64,000 nt of DNA. It comes from Dehalococcoides mccartyi CG5 (GTDB taxonomy: Bacteria > Chloroflexota > Dehalococcoidia > Dehalococcoidales > Dehalococcoidaceae). Below are positions 17,316 through 25,805 of this stretch, piece by piece (the first letter of the stretch is position 1; every line of letters starts with the position of its first letter). The position numbers and the translations under genes were made by a program. The notes beneath the pieces were generated by a model. That model searched no databases. It saw only the letters and a program-made list of their open reading frames with translations, and was not told the DNA's origin. The stretch is taken from the NCBI RefSeq assembly GCF_000830885.1, contig NZ_CP006951.1, positions 992,001 through 1,056,000 on the forward strand, read 5' to 3'.

Positions 17316-17825
17316 TCATTACCTCCTGATAATTACTGGTCTTACATGTGCCTAATGGAAAAGACCTGCTTTTAGCGGTTTCTAAGCCTGATTGGATTTA
17401 ACATACCCCTTGCCGTTTATATCCGTTTAAACCATAAAACGAGAGAAAACTACTCCCCTTCTATTTGTCGGAAATCTTCGGCAAACCAGAAATACAATAC
17501 CAATCAGTCAAGTGCTGTGATTACAGCAGTCAGAGGTACCCTGCGCGTACTAAAAAATTATCAGTACCCGCAGAATAGAATAAAAGAAAAGTTGCTCATG
17601 CTTTCCGACCTCCTTAAGATTTACTCAGACAGTTAAAGGATAACTATGCCGGGGTAAATTCGGGAACCTTCTCCTATTGGAGAACTAGGGAAGCAGAGAA
17701 ATAAGAAGTGTCAACAGAATAACCTAATTCAATAAATAATGTCAAATTTAGCCCCTCAAAAGGCTCAAATAAGCCATTTTATAGCTAATATATCTGTGAA
17801 GTTGTCACACAGGGAAGCTTACTGT
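17316..17825 (-). other. 510-base region holding the uspA leader
   Basis: On the minus strand TTGACA (17745-17740), a 17-base spacer and a weak TTATTC (17722-17717) could start a leader of roughly 390 bases that reaches uspA. It contains the hairpin TTCTCC/GGAGAA (17669-17684), a short ORF with a perfect ribosome site (17561-17599) and the inverted repeat CTGCG-GTACT/AGTAC-CGCAG (17541-17573). The rest shows nothing I recognise. Confidence 0.45.
17561..17599 (-). CDS. candidate 12-residue leader peptide upstream of uspA
   Basis: AAGGAGGT (17615-17608) stands exactly 8 bases before an ATG that opens the 12-codon frame MSNFSFILFCGY, ending at TGA. Three of the twelve residues are Phe. The last codons run into the left arm of an 11-base inverted repeat (17541-17573, one mismatch), the arrangement expected when a translating ribosome controls RNA folding. 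It is too short for homology tests and may be fortuitous. Confidence 0.35.
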   Translation of the reverse strand: MSNFSFILFCGY

Positions 17826-18473
17826 CTATAAAAAGGCGGTTTCTTCAGGGGCTTTTTTAGCCACAAAACTCTCGGGGGCAACAATGCCGCTTGAGATAAG
17901 CATTTTTATAGCCACTTCTACCGGTATATCCGTACGCATCAGCTTTTCGTCAGGAACCAGTTCCAGATAACCGCTGGTGGGATTGGGGACATTAGGTATA
18001 AATACCAGATTGTATTCCTGCCCGTCTTCTTTGTTTACAACCCTATTGGTTATAAAACCCATAGCTTTTAGACCCGGCTTGGGAAACTCCAGTATAACTA
18101 CCTCGCGAAAAGATGCTTTTTTCAGGCCGGACACACTCTCAAGTACCTGTTTAACCCCTTTTTGAATTTGCCCGAAGATGGGCAGGCGATAGGCTAAATT
18201 TTCGAAAGTCTTTACCACCCGATGCCCCAGATAATTACTGAGAATAATGCCAACTATGAGTACCAGTAGAATAGTGAAAGCCACCCCCAGCCCCACAATC
18301 TCTTGGCCAAATATACCGGATACTACGGGCTGGAGAATATTATCAATGGACTGAAACAGCCAAATGAGCACCAGTATTGAAGCGCCTACCGGCACTACAA
18401 TAAGAATACCGGCTAAAAACCTGCTCCGCAGATATTTGAGAATACTGGTCCAAATATTTTGGTTTTCAGGCAT
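17826..18473 (-). CDS. DUF502 family membrane protein
   Basis: A 215-residue inner-membrane protein with two N-terminal transmembrane helices (about 18-42 and 58-80) and a C-terminal soluble domain holding the family hallmarks VVILEFPKPG, GFITN and FIPNVPNPTSGYLELVP. Function is unknown; plant and bacterial members are thought to act at the membrane. GGAGAG precedes the ATG. Two hairpins separate it from the FAS1 gene upstream. Confidence 0.9.
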   Translation of the reverse strand: MPENQNIWTSILKYLRSRFLAGILIVVPVGASILVLIWLFQSIDNILQPVVSGIFGQEIVGLGVAFTILLVLIVGIILSNYLGHRVVKTFENLAYRLPIFGQIQKGVKQVLESVSGLKKASFREVVILEFPKPGLKAMGFITNRVVNKEDGQEYNLVFIPNVPNPTSGYLELVPDEKLMRTDIPVEVAIKMLISSGIVAPESFVAKKAPEETAFL

Positions 18474-18544
18474 TTATTTCTCTCCGAAACAACTGACATA
18501 CAAACCGGATTATACCATTTAAAGCGAGCATGCCAGACAAACAA

Positions 18545-18615
18545 GGACGGCAGTCACCCCCTCCGGATTAACTGCCGTCCGTTCTACCTCAAACCGGGTT
18601 ACGTATGCACCCGGT
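18545..18615 (-). terminator. two hairpins downstream of the FAS1 gene
   Basis: ACCGGGT/ACCCGGT (18593-18615) and GGACGGCAGT/ACTGCCGTCC (18545-18580), the second followed on the minus strand by TTGTTTGT. Together they probably end the FAS1 transcript. Confidence 0.6.
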
Positions 18616-18633
18616 AAGGTCCGAACAACTATA

Positions 18634-19038
18634 TTATTTGGGCGGAAGTAACACTTTGTCAATAACATGTATCAAACCATTTGTGGCTTCCAAATTTTTG
18701 GTGATAACATGAGAGGTATTTAATGCCAGCATTTTGCCAGAAACCTGAATCTCCACCGGTTTATCCAGAGCGGTATTGGTGGAGTACAGTTTAGTCAGCT
18801 CTTCAACTGTATGGCGGCCAGGTATTAGGTGGTAAAGCAGTATAGATTTCAATTCAGATTCATTTTCCATCAGGTAATCCAGCATGCCGTCAGGCATTTT
18901 GGCAAAAGCGTCGTTATCCGGTGCCAGTATGGTAAAAGGCCCGCCCCGGAGGGTGCCTATAAGACCAGTTTGGGTAACTGCTTTGCACAAGATGGAAAGG
19001 TTTATATTTCCAAATGCGGTATCAACCAAATCCAGCAT
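18634..19038 (-). CDS. single FAS1 (fasciclin) domain protein without export signal
   Basis: A 134-residue protein that is almost exactly one FAS1 domain. The H1-like FTILAPDNDAFAKMP and the H2 box NGLIHVIDKVLLPP are clear. FAS1 domains usually mediate adhesion outside the cell, but no signal peptide or anchor is visible here, so this form looks cytoplasmic or leaves by another route. GGGAGGG precedes the ATG. Neighbours give no hint of its job. Confidence 0.88.
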   Translation of the reverse strand: MLDLVDTAFGNINLSILCKAVTQTGLIGTLRGGPFTILAPDNDAFAKMPDGMLDYLMENESELKSILLYHLIPGRHTVEELTKLYSTNTALDKPVEIQVSGKMLALNTSHVITKNLEATNGLIHVIDKVLLPPK

Positions 19039-19268
19039 AAATCCCTCCTTCCCTGCTATTTACTCCATTACTATCAGTTTAAATACCTTATCGCCAAAAA
19101 GTAAATACCTCCCTGACAGTTAATATATTTTTTATTATGTAAGTAATTTTCATTCAGAAAACACCTTGTTTGAAGGTACTTTACATCAACACTCAGCGGT
19201 CATAGCCTTTATTATTTGGAGCTAAAGTGAGAAAATATGGCGTTTAGAAAAAGACTGGAGTAAAGAAC

Positions 19269-19832
19269 TTGGATAACAAGACAAAACTGAAACTCTGCCT
19301 GCTGGCTAATGCGTCTGATGAATCAAACTTAAAATGGGCAAATTCCTTTGCCAGACGCGGTCATGAGGTGCATATATTCAGCTATGACCAAATAAAAGAC
19401 GGGATTGAACTGGCGAAAGGAATCAAGTTTCACCATCTGGTATTTCCGGTCAAATACCCATTTACTTACCTTACTTTTTTCCAAGCCCAGATTTCACTTA
19501 TGCTTCTTAAGCCGGATATCATTCATGCGATAAATATGTCCGACTACGGGATACTGGCCGGGCTGGTCTGCCGCATAGGCCGCTTAAATCCCATAACCCT
19601 GACAGCCGTAGGGAATGATATACTGCATGATTCCCATACCGCCCATGGCTGGGCCATAAAGCATGTGCTGCCGCTTTCAAAAGTGGTCACCTGTGATACT
19701 GATGAAATAGCTTTGGACATGGTGAAACTGGGTATGAAGGAAGACCATATCTTCCTGATGTCACGCAGCGGCGAACTGGATTTATCCCGCTTGGAAGCTA
19801 CCTACCTTGCCATGAGAAAAACCCGAAGCTGA
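19269..19832 (+). CDS. glycosyltransferase N-terminal (GT4-like) domain protein, short
   Basis: A 187-residue protein that resembles only the N-terminal Rossmann half of GT4-type glycosyltransferases (LCLLANASDESNLKWAN, RRGHEVHIFS, PDIIHAINMSDYG, LTAVGNDILHDS). The C-terminal nucleotide-sugar-binding half is missing: the frame ends at TGA 13 bases before a strong terminator and no remnant follows. The TTG start has GGAG eight bases upstream. It may be a truncated or repurposed enzyme, or may need a partner chain. Catalytic ability alone is doubtful. Confidence 0.7.
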   Translation: MDNKTKLKLCLLANASDESNLKWANSFARRGHEVHIFSYDQIKDGIELAKGIKFHHLVFPVKYPFTYLTFFQAQISLMLLKPDIIHAINMSDYGILAGLVCRIGRLNPITLTAVGNDILHDSHTAHGWAIKHVLPLSKVVTCDTDEIALDMVKLGMKEDHIFLMSRSGELDLSRLEATYLAMRKTRS

Positions 19833-19847
19833 TTCCTCTGCCTGCAA

Positions 19848-19876
19848 AAAGGGTGGCAGTAATACTGCCACCCTTT
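19848..19876. terminator. bidirectional terminator
   Basis: AAAGGGTGGCAGTA (19848-19861) pairs with TACTGCCACCCTTT (19863-19876). It lies between two convergent genes. Confidence 0.88.
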
Positions 19877-19896
19877 GCTAAATACCCTTTAGGGTG

Positions 19897-20244
19897 CTAT
19901 TTGACAGAATCTTTGAAATCAAGCCCAAGGTGAAAACCCTTGTTCTTTTCTTCGTAACCTTTGACACCCAGCAATTTTTCAAGCCAGAGCTTGGTTTCCA
20001 CATAAGTTTCCTGAGCAATTTCATGGCGGGGCTGGCTGAAGGTGCCGGTCGCTTTTTTCGCGGCATGCATTTCCTTCAGTTTGGCTTCGATCTGAGCCAG
20101 CCATTTAGATTTGTCAGGCGCAGTTTCCGGATTAAATTTTTCTCCGTTTTTCAGATGAAAAGCATCAATGTACATACCGGTTGCTACCTTTGAATAGTTT
20201 TCATTTAAAACGTAGCGAGTAGCTTCTCCCAATGTGAGTTCCAT
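19897..20244 (-). CDS. unknown 115-residue protein
   Basis: A small, charged, probably helical cytosolic protein (start MELTLGEATRYVLNENYSK). I do not recognise a family. AGGAGGATAA directly before the ATG and a strong terminator after the stop support it as a real gene. Its Lys/Glu-rich middle (residues about 45-75) may be a coiled helix. Neighbours are a short glycosyltransferase-like gene and a ferritin-like gene, on other transcripts. Confidence 0.7.
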   Translation of the reverse strand: MELTLGEATRYVLNENYSKVATGMYIDAFHLKNGEKFNPETAPDKSKWLAQIEAKLKEMHAAKKATGTFSQPRHEIAQETYVETKLWLEKLLGVKGYEEKNKGFHLGLDFKDSVK

Positions 20245-20439
20245 TTATCCTCCTAGAAATCTTTGTATTAAATAACAGCCGCCGGATGGCAACTCTATGA
20301 TACCGCAGAAAAAACATCTATAATCTAATAAAAGGGTCACCGCCTGGCAGTCAGTTACCGCCTTTTAAACGTTATATTATATGCCATATAATGCAATCTC
20401 TCAAGACATAAATAAAATATCGCCCAAAGGAATACTGCT

Positions 20440-20895
20440 ATGACTGATATAATACAACTTATGGCTAAGAATGAAACAATGATAGGCCAGCTTTACCGGC
20501 TGTATGCCAACCGCTTTCCGGAAGAAAAAACCTTCTTTCTTGGTATTGCCTCTGAAGAAGACAACCACCATGCCTGGATTGAAAATATATCCAAGCAAGC
20601 TACCGAACTACAATCCACGCTTAAATTAGACACCTTTACCCCTTCAGCCGTTAAGGCTTACCAAAACTACCTGATGCAGGAAATGCAACCGGAGAGAATA
20701 CGCCAGTTGAACCTTCATCAAGCACTCAGTATCAGCCTTTATATTGAAAAATCCCTGCTGGAAAAACATTTTCTGGAAATATTCAAAAACGGCGATCCAA
20801 AACTAGAATATGTAACCAATTCGCTGGTTACGGCCACACTTGAACATGCCCAACGGGTACAGGCCAAATTGAATGAAATCACTCAGAAGGATTAG
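20440..20895 (+). CDS. ferritin-like four-helix protein, possible di-iron
   Basis: A 151-residue all-helical protein. Two helix pairs each contain carboxylate/His patterns typical of ferritin-like or rubrerythrin-like bundles: an early Glu (NETMIGQLY), SEEDNHHAW, then IEKSLLEKHF and TLEHAQRV. These could bind two irons and act in oxidative or metal stress, which would suit an oxygen-sensitive anaerobe. No rubredoxin-type CxxC is present. AAAGGAA precedes the ATG. Assignment rests on pattern only. Confidence 0.55.
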   Translation: MTDIIQLMAKNETMIGQLYRLYANRFPEEKTFFLGIASEEDNHHAWIENISKQATELQSTLKLDTFTPSAVKAYQNYLMQEMQPERIRQLNLHQALSISLYIEKSLLEKHFLEIFKNGDPKLEYVTNSLVTATLEHAQRVQAKLNEITQKD

Positions 20896-21024
20896 CCCGT
20901 AAAATACTTATACCCGAAACTGTTTAGTCACCAGCCAAACTATGGTTCAACCCGAAAATATATATGCCGTTCCGATTAGAGGTTACTTAGCTGCAATTGA
21001 CCCAAAAATAAGTATTTACACTTA

Positions 21025-21055
21025 TTGTATATGCAAATGGATATTTGCCTATAAT
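21025..21055 (+). promoter_or_regulatory. promoter with inverted repeat before the YegP-like gene
   Basis: TTGTAT (21025-21030) and TATAAT (21050-21055) are 19 bases apart. The spacer holds the repeat GCAAAT-GGAT-ATTTGC (21033-21048), a plausible operator. Confidence 0.55.
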
Positions 21056-21086
21056 GGGTTAAATAAACAGCTCTGAGGAGGCATAT

Positions 21087-21275
21087 ATGGCGTCCAAATT
21101 TGAACTTTTCAAAGACAAAAAGGGCGAGTTCCGCTGGAGATTGGTAGCCAGCAACGGGCAAACAATTGCTGATTCGGGTGAAGGGTACACCACCCATGCC
21201 AATGCAATCAACGGTATTGAATCCGTTAAGAAAAATGCACCTGTGGCCGCGATTGTAGACCTTAGCCAGACATAA
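21087..21275 (+). CDS. YegP-like DUF1508 protein
   Basis: A 62-residue protein that is one DUF1508/YegP repeat: FELFKDKKGEFRWRLVASNGQTI, then GEGYTTHANAINGIESVKKNA. The fold is a small beta-alpha unit; some proteins carry two copies, this has one. Function unknown. GAGGAGG precedes the ATG and its own promoter and terminator flank it, so it is a single-gene unit. Confidence 0.9.
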   Translation: MASKFELFKDKKGEFRWRLVASNGQTIADSGEGYTTHANAINGIESVKKNAPVAAIVDLSQT

Positions 21276-21303
21276 ATCTCAGCCAAAACACCTTATAAAA
21301 AGC

Positions 21304-21329
21304 AAGTGGCGGGATATAACCCGCCACTT
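21304..21329. terminator. bidirectional terminator
   Basis: AAGTGGCGGG (21304-21313) pairs with CCCGCCACTT (21320-21329). It lies between convergent genes. Confidence 0.82.
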
Positions 21330-21368
21330 ATATTAATGTTGATATATTCTGCAAATCCGGGCAGAAAC

Positions 21369-22196
21369 TTAGAGACCGTTTTGCTGCAAAAACTCCCTAA
21401 GCAAGTTGTTAAACACAGCCGGTTTTTCCAGAGCCGGCAGATGCCCGGCCTGTTTTATTTCCTGAAAAGACGCCCGCGGAATTGACTTGCTAAAACGTTC
21501 TCCAATGGTATGCATATCAGGAACATCATGTTCCCCCACCAGCACCAGTGCAGGTATTTTTAGGCTCAGATAATCTTCGGATTGAGGGCGTTTAAGCCTC
21601 TGCTCCCGCTTGCCGCCAACTACCGCCAAATAGTTTTCTTCCAGCATTTTTTTACACAAACGATATAGTGTTTTGTCTATATCCGCACTTGTCCTGCCGG
21701 TACCCGCCAGCCAAATCTGGAGGTAAAGTTCTATAGCTTTAGATTTTTGACCAAGTGAAATCAGCTCATCCAACTGGCGGTCAAGGTCCAGAAATTTTTC
21801 GTCTGTATTGCGATACCCGCGCATGCAAGCGTCTACCAATACCAGTCCGGTAACCATATCCGGGTGGAGAAGAGCCAAATCCAGCGCATAAGTACCCCCC
21901 ACCGAGTTGCCCACCAGCACAACTTTGTCTATACGCAAAAGATGCAGCAACTCCAGCACGTCACGGTAATAGTTGAAAATATCATCGGTAATAACACTCT
22001 GCCCGTAACCGCGCATATCCGGTGCAATTACGTGATAGTCTTTGGCAAATTCGGTCAGCTGGTTATACCAGGAACGGCTGTCTGTAATGCCGGCATGCAT
22101 AAAGACCAGCACCGGGCCGGTACCTGCTTCCCTGTAGGATAAATCTACTCCCGGCAGGCGGGCAATTTGAGGTGCGAATTCGTTTTCAGCTGTCAT
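21369..22196 (-). CDS. alpha/beta hydrolase
   Basis: A 275-residue cytosolic hydrolase of the alpha/beta fold. The oxyanion stretch LVFMHAGITDSRSW, the nucleophile elbow VGNSVGGTY and the late His in KQAGHLPALEKP (with an Asp in VGEHDVPD) give a full catalytic set. Substrate unknown. The start at 22196 has AGGAGA eight bases upstream; a longer frame begins inside rarA but lacks support. Its first 11 bases overlap the end of rarA, so the two are co-translated. Confidence 0.88.
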   Translation of the reverse strand: MTAENEFAPQIARLPGVDLSYREAGTGPVLVFMHAGITDSRSWYNQLTEFAKDYHVIAPDMRGYGQSVITDDIFNYYRDVLELLHLLRIDKVVLVGNSVGGTYALDLALLHPDMVTGLVLVDACMRGYRNTDEKFLDLDRQLDELISLGQKSKAIELYLQIWLAGTGRTSADIDKTLYRLCKKMLEENYLAVVGGKREQRLKRPQSEDYLSLKIPALVLVGEHDVPDMHTIGERFSKSIPRASFQEIKQAGHLPALEKPAVFNNLLREFLQQNGL

Positions 22197-23559
22197 CTTG
22201 GTTTTCTCCTGTACTTGCTTCAGCTTTGGCATTCCCCCACCAGGCACGCAGCCTGTTTAATATATTCAGTTCATAACCTATTTTACCCGGAGTATAAAAA
22301 CGGTGGTCTTTGATAACTTCCGGCAGGTTCTGCTGTTTCACAAAGTGGTTCTGGTAATCATGGGCATATTTATAATCTTTGCCGTAACCCAAATCTTTCA
22401 TCAGACCTGTAGGAGCATTACGAAGGTGAAGGGGCACGTCAGCCTGAGGGTTACGGGCTATTTCCTTCTGAACGTTAGTATAGGCTACATATACCGAGTT
22501 GCTCTTTGGAGCACCTGCCAGATAAATAACCGCTTCAGCCAGTGCCAGTTTGCCTTCAGGCATACCCAGAAAATGAACTGCCTGCTGGGCGGCCATGGCT
22601 ATCACCAGCCCCTGCGGGTCAGCCAGACCCACATCTTCGGTAGCAAAACGGATTACCCTGCGGGCAATATACAGGGGGTCTTCTCCCACTTCCAGCATCC
22701 TGCCCAGCCAATATATAGCCGCATCCGGGTCAGAACCCCTCATGGTTTTATGCAGGGCTGAAATCAGGTCGTAGTGCTGTTCACCGCTTTTATCATAACG
22801 CAGACTTTTTTTCTGGGCGGCATCCTCAACCTGAGGCAAACCAACTACCCGCCAACCGTCTTTGTCCGGCAAAGTCGTCATAACCGCCAGTTCCAGTATA
22901 TTTAAAGCTATACGGGCATCACCCTGTGCAAAACTGCTTATATGCTTTTCTGCTTCCTCAAGCAATCTGGCATGGTAGTTGCCCAAACCATTTTCGCCTT
23001 CCAAAGACCGCTTCAAGATAACCGATATCTCTTTTTCGGAAAGAGAATTTAGAACATACACTTGGGCACGGGAGAGAAGAGCGGAATTTACCTCAAACGA
23101 AGGATTTTCGGTAGTAGCACCTATTAGCACCACTGTGCCATCTTCCACGTACGGTAAAATGGCATCCTGCTGAGACTTGTTGAAGCGGTGGATTTCATCT
23201 ATAAAGAGGATAGTCCGCCTGTGGTAAAGTTTCAGGCGTTCACGCGCTTCCTCTACTACCCGCCTCAAATCAGCCACTCCAGCAGAAACAGCGCTGAGAG
23301 CTGAAAAATGGGCATCCAGACTGTGGGCAATTATATTAGCCAGAGTAGTTTTGCCTGAACCCGGCGGTCCCCAAAAAATAAGCGAAGGTATTTTGTCACT
23401 CTCCAGCGAAAGTCTGAGGGCACGCCCTTCACCTATCAGGTGGCTTTGCCCGACAAATTCCGCTAAAGTTTCCGGACGCATTCTGGCAGCCAGCGGAGAC
23501 TGGCTTTTCTTTAGTTTTTCAGCCCCGGCATCAAAAAGATCCATAATTCTTTCCGGCAT
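22186..23559 (-). CDS. rarA: replication-associated recombination protein RarA (MgsA)
   Basis: AAA+ ATPase that acts at stalled replication forks. The 457 residues match the family. Walker A is GPPGSGKT (64-71), Walker B LFIDEIHR (Asp121-Glu122), with sensor motif GATTENPSF; the C-terminal tetramerisation domain includes [14 protein letters not shown]. The gene overlaps the membrane-protein gene upstream by 29 bases and the hydrolase downstream by 11 bases, forming a tight three-gene unit. Confidence 0.95.
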   Translation of the reverse strand: MPERIMDLFDAGAEKLKKSQSPLAARMRPETLAEFVGQSHLIGEGRALRLSLESDKIPSLIFWGPPGSGKTTLANIIAHSLDAHFSALSAVSAGVADLRRVVEEARERLKLYHRRTILFIDEIHRFNKSQQDAILPYVEDGTVVLIGATTENPSFEVNSALLSRAQVYVLNSLSEKEISVILKRSLEGENGLGNYHARLLEEAEKHISSFAQGDARIALNILELAVMTTLPDKDGWRVVGLPQVEDAAQKKSLRYDKSGEQHYDLISALHKTMRGSDPDAAIYWLGRMLEVGEDPLYIARRVIRFATEDVGLADPQGLVIAMAAQQAVHFLGMPEGKLALAEAVIYLAGAPKSNSVYVAYTNVQKEIARNPQADVPLHLRNAPTGLMKDLGYGKDYKYAHDYQNHFVKQQNLPEVIKDHRFYTPGKIGYELNILNRLRAWWGNAKAEASTGENQDDS

Positions 23560-24079
23560 GTTTACTGGCTATCAAAAGCACCTCGTGCGGATATTTAGTG
23601 GATATAACCAGTTTGCGGTACTTGCTGTTTACCAGATTTATGGAAACAGTGGGTGTTTGGGGAATGATGCAAACCAGTATCCGCCCCTTTTTATCTCTGG
23701 TCATACGCACACCATAGCCGCCGTAAAAATCACGATTGCGTCCGTTTATTTCAGCAGATTCCACATCCAGCCAGGGGAAAAAACGCTTGAAATAACCGAA
23801 ACGTATAAATATGCCTTCGTCGGAAAGGCTGATAAACATTTTGCGCATATTGTAAACCAGCAGCGTGACACAAAACATAGTAATAGCCATAAGCATTACC
23901 AGCCAGTAAGGCACTCTATCTTCAGGAGTGGGCGGATTAATGGCAAAATACCCCAGCAGGGATACTACCGCCAAACCTACGGCCGCCTCTATAATAGCCA
24001 TAATCTCCATAACCTTGAAACGCAATTCTTCTGAATATATTTCACTGGCATAAAGAAGCCGGTTATCTACCTTTGACAT
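23531..24079 (-). CDS. unknown two-helix membrane protein, PH-like soluble part
   Basis: A 182-residue protein with two transmembrane helices (about 27-47 and 59-80) and a C-terminal domain of beta character with a closing helix. It resembles bacterial PH-like domain proteins, a weak match made by eye. Its 3' end overlaps rarA by 29 bases. ATAGGAGAC precedes the ATG. Function unknown. Confidence 0.72.
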   Translation of the reverse strand: MSKVDNRLLYASEIYSEELRFKVMEIMAIIEAAVGLAVVSLLGYFAINPPTPEDRVPYWLVMLMAITMFCVTLLVYNMRKMFISLSDEGIFIRFGYFKRFFPWLDVESAEINGRNRDFYGGYGVRMTRDKKGRILVCIIPQTPTVSINLVNSKYRKLVISTKYPHEVLLIASKHAGKNYGSF

Positions 24080-24092
24080 AAGTCTCCTATTA

Positions 24093-24368
24093 TCAGGGTA
24101 TCCAGATACTCTGGGCGGTGATTATATCTGCCATACCGGGCAGTACCAGCGGAGCGGCTGACTTGGTGTAAAAAGCCAGCCCCTTGAAACTGGTCAGATA
24201 CTGGTGGCCGGAAGCCGGCCACCCGGATTTGGCGGTAACTATAAGCGGGTCTTTTACCCGGTTAAGCAAGGCCAAAAACTCCTGTGGTTCAAGGCGGACT
24301 ATAACCCCTGAGGCTTTGGTGGCCTGAGCAATGGCCGCATATGCCCCGGCACCGTTTCCGTATGCCAT
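24093..24368 (-). CDS. unknown 91-residue protein
   Basis: A small soluble protein starting MAYGNGAGAYAAIAQATKASG, with central LEPQEFLALLNRVKDPLIV and a hydrophobic end. I recall similar unnamed proteins in several bacterial phyla but no function. GGAGG stands 11 bases before the ATG. It is 13 bases from the membrane-protein gene downstream and therefore likely heads the rarA unit. Confidence 0.7.
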   Translation of the reverse strand: MAYGNGAGAYAAIAQATKASGVIVRLEPQEFLALLNRVKDPLIVTAKSGWPASGHQYLTSFKGLAFYTKSAAPLVLPGMADIITAQSIWIP

Positions 24369-24488
24369 TTCAATCTGCCTCCAGTGTTTACTGCTAAATT
24401 CAAGAAAAAACTAAAAGAAATTGTACCATAAAGATAGGCCGATTTACCTGCCTGACCCATCCGTATACACACCTGTGTTGTAAAGCCG

Positions 24489-25805
24489 TCAGTGGTATCT
24501 TTTCACTTCAAAGCGATAAAGTTTTACCGGTGCATCAGCCGTTATGCCTGCCTTCTGGCGGCAGATGGATATCTGCTCTGACGGGGTGTCAACTCCCTCC
24601 AAATCAGGCAATAACAGCCCCCGCAGATGTCCGCTTTCCACTATTACCCCGTACTTTTTGGCATCCAGACTATTTGTATCTTCCACTGGCTGGGGCGGGG
24701 TGAGCACATCAACACTGTAACTGAGAAGCGGCAATTCCCACTCAGCCACGGGTTCAAAACGGGGGTCTCTAGCGGCAGAACTTACCGCGTTTGAGACAAT
24801 CTCATCTGCAATATTATCAAAATGAGCTTCGAAAGTACCTATGCACCCCCGAAGTTCACCCAGTTTCTTGAGGGAAACAAATACACCGGCTTCTCCGGAA
24901 AGTTCAGCGGATATTTCGGCTGAAGGGGTAATAACCTTTTTCTCTCTGACAAAAGTCTCCACCGCCGCTCTGGCCAGTGCTACCTGGGGGGATTCTTCAG
25001 TTTGCTCAACAACCAGCCCGGCATACCCCACTACCTGGTCCAGATGATGGGTGACATCACCGCTGGTCTGGTAAGCCACCACTCTGGCCCGCTTAGCCCC
25101 CATTTCCTTTACGGCCGTAAGCATGGCCGCTACCGGGGCATAACCGCACATAGTTATGTGGTTTTGCTGTATCCTTTCCAGCATTTCAGCGGCATCCAGC
25201 TTGATAATAGCATCCAGCGCCAAACTGTCTTTCAGGTGGGCATCTGACTGAGACTCATAATGGGTCATATCTGAAGATGCAATTATTATAGCTTCACGCC
25301 CGGTTTCCCTGAGGGCACTGGCAATGCCATACCCTATATCCGCCAGCGTTTCAGACTTGCCGAAGGAAACAGTAATAGGCACAATCTTGATATCAGGCTT
25401 GAAATACTGGAGCATAGGTATCTGTACCTCTATGGAATGTTCATACTGGTGGGCGGACGGGTCGGCCTTTATATGGCGGCAGTATTTCATAATGGAGTGT
25501 GCCAGCGGAGAGTCTATTTCCACCTCTCCCATGGGGGTCTGCCAAATGCCTGAAGCCATAATGGCATATTCCGCCCCTATGCCCGTATGGCTGGGGCCAA
25601 GTATGATAGCGGTTTCAGGCAGGTCTAAACGGGAGCCTACCGCCATGGCGACTCCCCCTGAATACGGATAGCCGGCATGGGGCATAACCGCACCCAAATA
25701 CCGTTCCTTAGCAATCCCTTTCACTTCCATAGGGGTTATAACCGAACGGATTTTTTCTTTGCTGGCCGGATAATAACGTCCTGCCGCAGACGCTTGTCTT
25801 AACAT
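24489..25805 (-). CDS. Memo-AMMECR1 fusion of the AmmeMemoRadiSam system
   Basis: A 438-residue fusion. Residues about 1-265 are a Memo-like domain related to metal-dependent dioxygenases (MPHAGYPYSGG, ILGPSHTGIG, SSDMTHYES with likely metal His residues). Residues about 270-438 are an AMMECR1 domain with its hallmark LRGCIGTFE. In many genomes these are separate genes beside a radical SAM enzyme. Here the radical SAM gene overlaps the ATG by one base (TAATG), so the set is complete and co-translated. The reaction of the system is unknown. Confidence 0.93.
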   Translation of the reverse strand: MLRQASAAGRYYPASKEKIRSVITPMEVKGIAKERYLGAVMPHAGYPYSGGVAMAVGSRLDLPETAIILGPSHTGIGAEYAIMASGIWQTPMGEVEIDSPLAHSIMKYCRHIKADPSAHQYEHSIEVQIPMLQYFKPDIKIVPITVSFGKSETLADIGYGIASALRETGREAIIIASSDMTHYESQSDAHLKDSLALDAIIKLDAAEMLERIQQNHITMCGYAPVAAMLTAVKEMGAKRARVVAYQTSGDVTHHLDQVVGYAGLVVEQTEESPQVALARAAVETFVREKKVITPSAEISAELSGEAGVFVSLKKLGELRGCIGTFEAHFDNIADEIVSNAVSSAARDPRFEPVAEWELPLLSYSVDVLTPPQPVEDTNSLDAKKYGVIVESGHLRGLLLPDLEGVDTPSEQISICRQKAGITADAPVKLYRFEVKRYH

